From: a bacterium
GTDB taxonomy: Bacteria; Patescibacteriota; Microgenomatia; Levybacterales; UBA12049
Length of the DNA stretch: 27,524 nt
Direction: 5' to 3'
Assembly: GCA_021820025.1 (NCBI GenBank)
Contig: JAKAEF010000003.1
Location: 1-27,524, forward strand
The position numbers and the translations under genes are program-made. Positions 7,148 to 14,337 of this stretch are shown here, in pieces (the first letter of the stretch is position 1; each line of letters starts with the position of its first letter). The notes below the pieces were generated by a model. The model saw only the letters and a program-made list of their open reading frames with translations. It was not told where the DNA came from and searched no databases.

Positions 7148-8536
7148 ATGCCAGGACCAGCGGAGTTACCAAAACCTTTTTTGCCTCAACCAGCAGATGG
7201 AAGAGCAAGAGATACCCATGAAGTAGCAGAAAGATCAAGGACAAGTGCTGCTAGACGTGGGTCTGAAAGCCAATTAGAAGTGGCAGATGGAGTGAGAGCA
7301 GATAATTTAGGTCATGCTTTTACTGATTTAACGCCTAGACTTGACCATTTAGCCTTAACCGGACTTTATAATACCAATGTCGGAAGAGAACCTCTTCCTA
7401 TTGGACAAATGCCTGATATTGCTGCTGCTACACGCGAAGCTTTTTATAGTCCAGATAGACCAGGGTCAGCCATTGTATTATTAGTTGCCCATCAAGAACC
7501 AGAGACAGGAGCGCAAAATGTTGAATATGCAGTAAGCCAAGTTGGTTCTCCTAACGTAGTTAGCCTTGTTACTGGCCGTGATCAAACAACCGTGGATCAA
7601 ATGAGAGCAACTTCTCAGAGAGAACATTCCACTTTGGTTGAACAATCTGCGGTACTTGACGCAATAGATTGGGCACAACTTAGACAAATTGCAGGAATTC
7701 ATGATTATGAAGAGGGAGAACCCATCCCAACGACTCCGATTTATGGATCAAAAGGACTTACTGCACTTGCAGGAGTAATAACTCTTGAAGCAATGAGGAG
7801 AATGGGACAAACCCAGCCAAACCCTATTGTTGAGCTCCATGATACAGATATTACCAACGCTCCTGAATATGGCGGAATTCCCATGGTCTTAGCTCCTTTT
7901 ATCCATGATCAAAATTTGTTAATTAGTATGATGGCAAAAAATGGTTTAGGAAGAAATAATGAACCTATGTTTACTGCCTTTTCTTATCTGATGATTTCCC
8001 CAAATCCTAAAGTTAGACGTATGGCAATCGCTCTTTCCAGAATGGTTTGGCCATTAACAGGAGAAAGAGCTATGCGGCTTGATACTCTTGTTGACATGCC
8101 CTTTGCGTCGGGTATGGGTCTTGAGACAGCAATAGACTTAGTTGTTGCAGGAAGAGAAGCAGAAAACAAAGGGGATGTCACTCTTATTGGACAAACCTTA
8201 AATCCAGCTTCAAAGACAGAAAATAGACCAAGTCTTCCTGGGAGAGAATTTAAAATGATTGAGACACTGGGAGTTTATGCAATTTTAGTTGGAGAGGTTA
8301 TCGCAAAAACAGGAAAATATCTCCATCAATGGGGACCCAAAGAAATTTCTCTATTTAATGCTCAGTTAGAAGAAAGACAACTTATTGTGAGTGTCCCTGC
8401 AGACGAATTGTCAGCAAACAGAATTGAACATATTATCCCAGATCGTATGGTTCCCTCTGTACGTCAAATGATTGATATGGGTATAATAGACATGGGAAAA
8501 GTTGAAGCAGCTATAAGATCATCCCAGCAACAATAA
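7148..8536 (+). CDS. GT-A glycosyltransferase, glucosyl-3-phosphoglycerate synthase (GT81)-like
   Basis: This 462-residue protein has an Ala/Arg/Glu-rich, probably disordered N-terminus (1-60) and a GT-A nucleotide-sugar fold. The first strand reads SAIVLLVAHQEPE (107-119), a GKG-like motif GSKGLTALAG is at 200-209, and the metal-binding DxD motif is in ELHDTDITN (D232, D234). WPLTGERAMRL followed by VDMPFASGMGLETAIDL (301-331) resembles the QPLAGEY...PF..GYGVE...LID block of glucosyl-3-phosphoglycerate synthases. Such enzymes move glucose from a nucleotide sugar to 3-phosphoglycerate, making the precursor of glucosylglycerate. The acceptor is inferred from that resemblance only; mannosyl or other GT-A enzymes remain possible. 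The glycosidase-hexokinase gene follows after 7 nt. Two lines checked had about 45% GC, clearly above the flanking genes. Confidence 0.6.
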   Translation: MPGPAELPKPFLPQPADGRARDTHEVAERSRTSAARRGSESQLEVADGVRADNLGHAFTDLTPRLDHLALTGLYNTNVGREPLPIGQMPDIAAATREAFYSPDRPGSAIVLLVAHQEPETGAQNVEYAVSQVGSPNVVSLVTGRDQTTVDQMRATSQREHSTLVEQSAVLDAIDWAQLRQIAGIHDYEEGEPIPTTPIYGSKGLTALAGVITLEAMRRMGQTQPNPIVELHDTDITNAPEYGGIPMVLAPFIHDQNLLISMMAKNGLGRNNEPMFTAFSYLMISPNPKVRRMAIALSRMVWPLTGERAMRLDTLVDMPFASGMGLETAIDLVVAGREAENKGDVTLIGQTLNPASKTENRPSLPGREFKMIETLGVYAILVGEVIAKTGKYLHQWGPKEISLFNAQLEERQLIVSVPADELSANRIEHIIPDRMVPSVRQMIDMGIIDMGKVEAAIRSSQQQ

Positions 8537-8543
8537 ATAATCC

Positions 8544-10724
8544 ATGGCGACAATCACAAAAAAAAACATTACTGGAGATATTTTTTTGTTATTTAACAAT
8601 AATGTTAAACGCAAAGCTCAAGGTGCTTTAAAATACGATTACCTTGTCCCGAATGGTGTTTACGAAGAGCAATGGGATTGGGATGCGTATTTTATGGGTA
8701 TGGCTTTTGCCAGTCATAATGCAAAAGATGCCGTTTGGCTTAAAAACTGGACGCTTAATTTTATTATCAACTCTCGTGAAGATGGATATACCCCAGGTTG
8801 TATTACTCCAAAAGGAAGAGACGAACGATTAAACCAAATGAAACCTTTTTTGGCTCAAGGAGCTAATAACGCCAGTATTTTTCTCAATGATTATTCCTGG
8901 ATACTCCCTCATTATGATCAATTAAAAATAGTTGTGTTGTATAGAGAGAAAAACTTATGGAATAAAGATTTGGACTTGGGAGTTTGGTACGATTCTATGG
9001 AGTCTGGAGCAGATAATAATGTCGCAGCGCTTAATTATCCAAAAGCAACTGTTGTCGCAACTGACTTAAATAGTTATATCTATTGTGAGTATTTAGCAAT
9101 GGCAACAATTGCGAAAAAACTAAAAAAAACAAAAGATGCAGCATTTTTTGAAAAAAGAGCTAAAACAATAAAGAAAAATATTAATAAATTCTTATGGGAC
9201 GAGAAGGATTCTATTTATTTTAATGTTGATGGAAGAGATAAATCTTTTATAAAAAGAGTCAGTTTTAATTGTTTTCATCCTTTATGGGCCAATATAGCTC
9301 CAACAGAAAGAGCTGTAGCATTTATTGAAAAGTATGTTTTTAACCCTGAAGAATTATGGTCTCCTTATGGTATTAGAACATTAAGTAAAAAAGACCCTGA
9401 GTATAACAATATTAATATGATTAAACCGCACTCCAATTGGCAGGGTCCAATTTGGCCAATTGCAACCTATTTTTATACGGTCTCCCTACTAAACTATGGG
9501 TTTGAAAAACGGGCCTTGGAAATTACTGAAAAAATTACTACACTATGTTTAAACGATATTGACAAAACTGGCGGAATGCATGAAAATTACAACGCGGAAA
9601 CGGGGGAGCCTTTAGCTGCCCCTAATTTTGTTAGTTGGAACTTACTTATTCCAAGTATGAAAAATAGTGTTTTAAAACAAATTACAAAAAATTTCAAAGA
9701 CGAACTGACTTTTTCGAGTCAGGGCAAAAAGACAAGTCTTCCATTTATTCAAAATCCTCTCCCCAAAACATCTGTTGTTGCAGATGGAGAAACCTTTCAA
9801 GTACTTGTTTTTGGAGGAACTAATGCTCGCTCTGCTCTTGTAAAGAAACAGGGAAATAATTTACAAATTATTAAAATTCTAGAACAACAATGCCCTATGT
9901 TTAGTACAAAAAATGTTTTTTTATCATTTTTAGCTAATAATCTTGACCCTGAGATAACAACTTTAGCAATAAATTTTGCTTTTCCTGTAAAACCTGTTTA
10001 TCATAATGGAAAACTTGAAGGAGAGTTAATTACCGGAACAAAAGAACACGCTTTTGAAGGAATGGTTGGAGAAAATGTTTGTGTAGAGATTGAAGCATAT
10101 ATAAAAAATAAGACAGGGAAATCAATTGAAGTAAGCTTAGCAAATGATTCTATTTGTCTATTACTTTCTGGACTTACGCAAGACAAGTCAGAACATATTG
10201 GGGCATGTATTGTGGGAACCGGAACAAACGTTGCTTTCTTTTTGTCTCCAACAACAGCAGTAAACGTGGAATCAGGATACTTTAATAAATTTCCTCAAAC
10301 AGAACCTGGGAAAAAGGTTGATGAACATTCTTTAGAAAAAGGAACAAAGCTTTTTGAAAAAGAAACGTCTGGACAATACCTCTATCAATACTTTAATTAT
10401 GCTGCAAGTAATATTCCAGGAGCATCTATTAAAGAGACACGCGATCTGGACATGATTGCAGCAAACAAACAACATAAATTATCAGGACTTGCTCTGGATG
10501 TTATTACTCACTCCGCTTCTCTGGTTGCTTGCCAACTTGCAGGAATTGTTGAGTTTTCAAAAAAAGATATGAAATTTGTTGTACAAGGAAGTTTATTCCT
10601 TAAAGGATATAAGTATTCAGAAATTTTGCAAAAAACACTTACAACACTTATCCCTGAGTATAAAGTTTCCTTTATCCATATAGAAGATGCAGATATTTTA
10701 GGTGCAGGAAAGTTAGTAGCATAG
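8544..10724 (+). CDS. Bifunctional protein: GH63-like glycosidase fused to a eukaryotic-type hexokinase
   Basis: One uninterrupted 726-codon frame encodes two enzymes. Residues 1 to about 380 form an (alpha/alpha)6 glycosidase of the GH63/GH37-like group: EEQWDWDAYF (41-50), ESGADN (153-158, D157 the likely general acid), DLNSYIY (174-180), NWQGPIWP (298-305) and HENYNAETGEP (346-356, E347 the likely base). Glucosylglycerate and mannosylglycerate hydrolases share these blocks. Residues from about 395 to 726 follow the hexokinase_1/2 fold in order: GGTN (424-427), AFPVK (479-483), TK (499-500), ND (534-535, D535 the catalytic base), GTGTN (558-562), E576, E605, GSLF (682-685) and GAGKL (720-724). 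The Asp of the usual DLGGTN motif is Val422. The likely job is to release glucose from an alpha-glucoside and phosphorylate it to glucose 6-phosphate. The natural substrate is unproven. It forms an operon with the preceding glycosyltransferase. Confidence 0.8.
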   Translation: MATITKKNITGDIFLLFNNNVKRKAQGALKYDYLVPNGVYEEQWDWDAYFMGMAFASHNAKDAVWLKNWTLNFIINSREDGYTPGCITPKGRDERLNQMKPFLAQGANNASIFLNDYSWILPHYDQLKIVVLYREKNLWNKDLDLGVWYDSMESGADNNVAALNYPKATVVATDLNSYIYCEYLAMATIAKKLKKTKDAAFFEKRAKTIKKNINKFLWDEKDSIYFNVDGRDKSFIKRVSFNCFHPLWANIAPTERAVAFIEKYVFNPEELWSPYGIRTLSKKDPEYNNINMIKPHSNWQGPIWPIATYFYTVSLLNYGFEKRALEITEKITTLCLNDIDKTGGMHENYNAETGEPLAAPNFVSWNLLIPSMKNSVLKQITKNFKDELTFSSQGKKTSLPFIQNPLPKTSVVADGETFQVLVFGGTNARSALVKKQGNNLQIIKILEQQCPMFSTKNVFLSFLANNLDPEITTLAINFAFPVKPVYHNGKLEGELITGTKEHAFEGMVGENVCVEIEAYIKNKTGKSIEVSLANDSICLLLSGLTQDKSEHIGACIVGTGTNVAFFLSPTTAVNVESGYFNKFPQTEPGKKVDEHSLEKGTKLFEKETSGQYLYQYFNYAASNIPGASIKETRDLDMIAANKQHKLSGLALDVITHSASLVACQLAGIVEFSKKDMKFVVQGSLFLKGYKYSEILQKTLTTLIPEYKVSFIHIEDADILGAGKLVA

Positions 10725-10753
10725 TTGTCAGGGAAAAGTTCCTTATTAGTCAA
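10725..10753 (+). promoter_or_regulatory. PhoB-box-like repeat pair upstream of gdhA
   Basis: TTGTCAG (10725-10731) and TAGTCAA (10747-10753) start 22 bp apart, the same spacing as the second and third repeats at 7085 and 7107, and both downstream copies are followed by G. The downstream repeat starts 28 bp before the gdhA -10, against 27 bp at the glycosyltransferase promoter. This suggests a common regulator. The downstream copy lies within the inverted repeat TAGTC-aagc-GACTA (10747-10760), an alternative operator. Confidence 0.5.
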
Positions 10754-10774
10754 GCGACTATGGAAAATCCTTTA

Positions 10775-10780
10775 TATGAT
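10775..10780 (+). promoter_or_regulatory. Predicted -10 of gdhA
   Basis: TATGAT ends 11 nt before the gdhA ATG, predicting a leader of about 4-5 nt. No good -35 is present at the expected distance (AAGCGA at 17 bp), which fits activation from the upstream repeats. Confidence 0.45.
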
Positions 10781-10791
10781 TTTGACATCCT

Positions 10792-12048
10792 ATGAATAAT
10801 AATCCGTGGATAAGATCTCAAGAACAACTTAAAGCAATTGCAAAAAAAATAAATCTTAAGCCGCTCCTTTTAGCCCGTCTTTTAGAGCCAGATAGAATTA
10901 TTACTATGTCTTTACCAATTAAGCTTGATAACGGATTTGTTGAAACGTTTACTGGATATAGAGTGCAACACAATAATATTTTAGGGCCATACAAAGGAGG
11001 CATACGATTTCATCCAAATGTTTCTATGGATGAAGTAAAAGCGCTCTCTTTTTGGATGACAATTAAATGTGCTGTTGTGGATGTTCCATTTGGTGGAGGA
11101 AAAGGTGGAATTACCGTTAATCCAAAAGAACTTTCAGAAACCGAATTAAAAAAATTAACGCAGGTATTTGCTCAGCGTTTGTCTCCTATTATTGGACCAA
11201 CTCTTGATGTTCCAGCACCAGATGTAAATACCAATCCAACCATTATGAGTTGGATTGTTGATGAGTATAGCAAAATTGTTGGTAAAAATAGCCCTGCAGT
11301 AATTACCGGGAAACCAGTTGATAAAGGCGGCTCTTTAGGAAGAACAGAAGCAACTGGATTTGGCGGTGGATATGTGTTACTTCATGCATTAAAAAAACTA
11401 AAATTAGATAAAAAGAAAGAAATAACAGTCGCTGTACAAGGATTTGGAAACGTAGGATATCATGTTGCGCTTTTCTTAGCTGAGCATGGATTTAAAGTTG
11501 TTGCTGTTTCTGATTCAAAGGAGGCGATTTATGTAGAAAAGGGCCTGAACCCTGAAAAAACGTATGCATGCAAAAAAAATAATGCTATGTTAAGTAATTG
11601 CTTCTGTGTTGGAAATGCATGTGATAGAACATATGGAAAAACGATTTCTAATCAAGAGTTGTTAGAACTTCCAGTTGATATTCTTATTCCAGCAGCACTA
11701 GAAAATGTTATTACCGTTGAAAATGCAAACAAAGTGAAAGCAAAGATTATTGTAGAATTGGCCAATGGACCATTAACCCATGAAGCAGATGAAATTTTAG
11801 ATACAAAAGGCATTATTGTTATTCCAGATATTCTGGCTAATGCTGGAGGGGTTTGTGTTTCGTATTATGAATGGTATCAGAATATGAAAAAACAACATTG
11901 GACAAAAGAAAAAGTTTTTACAAAATTACAAAAACAAATGGAAAGAGTGACCGATGAAGTATTTACAACCCAAAAGAAATATGGTACAAATTTGAGAGAT
12001 GCCGCTTACATACTCGCTATTAATCGTCTTCAGAAAGGGATAAAATAA
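10792..12048 (+). CDS. gdhA: Glutamate dehydrogenase, hexameric type
   Basis: The enzyme interconverts glutamate and 2-oxoglutarate plus ammonium using NAD(P)H. The 418-residue protein has the substrate-binding block GPYKGGIRFHP (K68), the catalytic block PFGGGKGGI (K104), PAPDVNTNP, KGGSLGRTEATGFGG (178-192) and the nucleotide-binding GFGNVG (217-222). Length and motifs fit the roughly 420-residue bacterial/archaeal type. An unusual cysteine group occurs in the C-terminal domain: C260, C270, C272 and C277 in a loop between the Rossmann strands and PVDILIPAALENVI. It heads a run with aldolase, fbp and pgk, with gaps of 4 nt or less. The repeats in its promoter link it to the upstream regulator. 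Confidence 0.93.
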   Translation: MNNNPWIRSQEQLKAIAKKINLKPLLLARLLEPDRIITMSLPIKLDNGFVETFTGYRVQHNNILGPYKGGIRFHPNVSMDEVKALSFWMTIKCAVVDVPFGGGKGGITVNPKELSETELKKLTQVFAQRLSPIIGPTLDVPAPDVNTNPTIMSWIVDEYSKIVGKNSPAVITGKPVDKGGSLGRTEATGFGGGYVLLHALKKLKLDKKKEITVAVQGFGNVGYHVALFLAEHGFKVVAVSDSKEAIYVEKGLNPEKTYACKKNNAMLSNCFCVGNACDRTYGKTISNQELLELPVDILIPAALENVITVENANKVKAKIIVELANGPLTHEADEILDTKGIIVIPDILANAGGVCVSYYEWYQNMKKQHWTKEKVFTKLQKQMERVTDEVFTTQKKYGTNLRDAAYILAINRLQKGIK

Positions 12049-12052
12049 ACGT

Positions 12053-13387
12053 ATGTTTACATCTTCTGCAGAATTGCAGTCATCATTGTTAAATATTATT
12101 GCAATTTCCGATACAGAAACTACTATTATTGATGAAAACCAATTACGCTCGTCTCTTATAGATAAGCTTATCTATACCGCTGTTTTTGCTGATGATGAAG
12201 CACTTAAAAAAGAAGCAAGAAGTCTTATTCGAAAAATTGCGAGAGCAACAGGTGCTATTTCTTCTTCTATAAAGAACATTTATTTCGCAATCGGTGAAGG
12301 GAAAATTCCTACAACCTTTACTACCCCTGCAATTAATGTCCGATTTTTAACTTATGATACTGCACAAATCATTTTTTCATTAATGATGAAGAATAATATG
12401 GGAACAGTTGTCTTTGAAATTGCCCGATCAGAAATTGACTATACCAATCAAAGACCAGATGAATATGCTGTATCTATTTTGGCAGCTGCAATAAAAGTTG
12501 GATATAAAGGCCCTATCTATATGCAGGGCGATCATTTCCAATTTAGTGCAAGAAGATTTAAAGAAGATCCAACAACCGAAACAAATAAAATTAAGGCTCT
12601 TATTAACGAAGCAATTGGAGCAGATTTTTTAAATATAGATATTGATGCTTCAACTCTTGTTGATTTGGAAAAACCTACACAAGATGAGCAACAACAAACA
12701 AATTATAAAGTTACCTCAGAGTTAACAGAATATATCCGTTCTTTAGAACCTAAAGGAACAACAATTTCTGTTGGTGCTGAAATTGGTCATATTGGAGGGA
12801 AAAACAGTACTCCGGAAGAATTGTCTGCATTCATGGATGGCTATAATAAAATTGTTCCAGGGAATATGATCGGTATTAGCAAGATAAGCGTACAAACTGG
12901 CAGCAGTCATGGAGGCATTCCTCTTCCCGATGGTACTGTCGCAAAAGTAAATATTGATTTTTCTGTTATAGAAAAAACGGGCATGGTTGCAAGAGACATT
13001 TATCACCTTGGGGGAGTTGTACAGCATGGAGCATCAACACTGCCAAATGAATTGTTTGATCATTTCCCAAAAGCAAAAACTTTGGAGATTCATTTAGCAA
13101 CTGGATTTCAAAATATTGTTTACGACACTATGCCACAAACATTAAAAGATCAAATGTATGCTTGGGTTGAAGCAAATTGTCAATCAGAATGGGATGAAAA
13201 ATTAACCAAAGAACAAAATATTTATAAAACACGTAAAAAAGCTATTGGTCCATTTAAAAAACAAGCTTGGATGCTAACAGAAGAAGAAAAAAAACCAATT
13301 AAAGAGCAATTAGAAAAACAGTTGGAATTTTTATTTGAAAAATTAAATACCTTCAACACCAAAGCAGTTGTTGAACAATATGTATAA
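12053..13387 (+). CDS. fba: Class II fructose-bisphosphate aldolase family protein, long form
   Basis: This is a zinc-dependent class II aldolase of the FBA/tagatose-bisphosphate aldolase family, condensing dihydroxyacetone phosphate with an aldehyde. Metal and active-site positions can be placed: D160-H161 in MQGDHFQF, E243 in GAEIGHIGGK, H286 in QTGSSHGG and H325 in VVQHGAST. At 444 residues it is about 90-100 longer than E. coli FbaA, with an added N-terminal helical region (1 to about 90) and a long C-terminal helical tail rich in Lys and Glu. The immediately following fructose-1,6-bisphosphatase gene, which overlaps it by 8 nt, supports fructose 1,6-bisphosphate as the product. A ketose-bisphosphate aldolase with another substrate cannot be excluded from sequence alone. 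Confidence 0.8.
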   Translation: MFTSSAELQSSLLNIIAISDTETTIIDENQLRSSLIDKLIYTAVFADDEALKKEARSLIRKIARATGAISSSIKNIYFAIGEGKIPTTFTTPAINVRFLTYDTAQIIFSLMMKNNMGTVVFEIARSEIDYTNQRPDEYAVSILAAAIKVGYKGPIYMQGDHFQFSARRFKEDPTTETNKIKALINEAIGADFLNIDIDASTLVDLEKPTQDEQQQTNYKVTSELTEYIRSLEPKGTTISVGAEIGHIGGKNSTPEELSAFMDGYNKIVPGNMIGISKISVQTGSSHGGIPLPDGTVAKVNIDFSVIEKTGMVARDIYHLGGVVQHGASTLPNELFDHFPKAKTLEIHLATGFQNIVYDTMPQTLKDQMYAWVEANCQSEWDEKLTKEQNIYKTRKKAIGPFKKQAWMLTEEEKKPIKEQLEKQLEFLFEKLNTFNTKAVVEQYV

Positions 13388-14336
13388 ATACGTACCTACT
13401 TTTACTGATTATATTATTCAAGAACAAAGAAACGCCAATCATGCAACAGGAAGCTTTACCAACCTCATGGCTCAAATCGAAAACTCTGCAAAAATTATTG
13501 CCTCACATGTAAAAGCATCTGGACTTGTAGATATTTTAGGGAAAACTGGAGAAACAAATACCTTTGGAGAAGAAGTACAAAAACTTGATGAATTTACGAA
13601 TAAACTTCTTGTCGACACACTTATCTCATCAGGTGAAGTATATGCAGTTATTTCTGAAGAAATGGAACAGCCTGTGTATGCCCCAAAAGAACATGCTGGG
13701 AATTATATTGTTTATTTTGATCCTTTAGATGGATCTTCAAATATAGATACGAACAGTCCAATTGGAACAATTTTTTCTATTTATAAAAAAGAGGGAGATA
13801 CGTTATTGCAACCAGGCAAAAACCAAATAGCTGCTGGATATATAATTTATGGATCAAGTGTCATGTTTGTCTACACATTTGGACATGGAGTAAATGGATT
13901 TACGCTTGATCCAGCAGTTGGAAGCTTCTTACTCTCTCACCCAAATATGCAAATGCCAAAAAAAGGTAAAATTTATTCTATTAATGAAGCATATTACAAT
14001 AGACTCGATAAAGGTATCCAAGAATATATAACTGCTATAAAAGATCAAGACGGCATGAGAGCACGCTTTGTAGGGTCATTAGTTGCCGATATGCATCGTA
14101 CATTTATTAAAGGCGGTGTATTCCTCTACCCAGCAGATAAAAAGCAGCCTGAGGGCAAATTACGCCTTATGTTGGAAGTAAATCCCTTCGCTTTTCTCGC
14201 AGAGCAAGCAGGAGGCAAGGCAATTAGCAATTTAGCCTCTCCTCTTGATATAATACCTACGTCTATTCACCAAAGAGCTTCAATTGTAATGGGAAGCTCA
14301 GAAAATGTAGACGAATATCTATCATATATAAAATAA
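13380..14336 (+). CDS. fbp: Fructose-1,6-bisphosphatase, class I
   Basis: The enzyme hydrolyses fructose 1,6-bisphosphate to fructose 6-phosphate in gluconeogenesis. The product matches class I FBPase throughout: NHATGSFTNL, SGLVDILGKTGETN, the metal-binding SEEMEQ, DPLDGSSNID, GTIFSIYKK, AAGYIIYGSSVMFVYT, GSLVADMHR and KLRLMLEVNPFAFLAEQAGGKA. I chose the ATG at 13380 (318 residues), which overlaps the aldolase stop by 8 nt; an in-frame ATG at 13368 would add four residues and is equally possible. With the aldolase and pgk it forms a lower-gluconeogenesis operon. The AMP-sensing N-terminal segment of enteric enzymes is only partly matched, so its allosteric control is unclear. Confidence 0.95.
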   Translation: MYKYVPTFTDYIIQEQRNANHATGSFTNLMAQIENSAKIIASHVKASGLVDILGKTGETNTFGEEVQKLDEFTNKLLVDTLISSGEVYAVISEEMEQPVYAPKEHAGNYIVYFDPLDGSSNIDTNSPIGTIFSIYKKEGDTLLQPGKNQIAAGYIIYGSSVMFVYTFGHGVNGFTLDPAVGSFLLSHPNMQMPKKGKIYSINEAYYNRLDKGIQEYITAIKDQDGMRARFVGSLVADMHRTFIKGGVFLYPADKKQPEGKLRLMLEVNPFAFLAEQAGGKAISNLASPLDIIPTSIHQRASIVMGSSENVDEYLSYIK

Positions 14337-14337
14337 T

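Noticed and set aside
8544..9680. Trehalase (GH37) as the name of the glycosidase half
   Set aside because: The trehalase signature PGGRFxExYxWDxY and QWDxPxGWAP are not present; GH63-like glucosylglycerate hydrolase blocks fit better.
10782..10787. Perfect TTGACA just before gdhA
   Set aside because: It lies only 4 nt before the gdhA ATG, so it cannot serve as a -35 for that gene; no -10 fits downstream.
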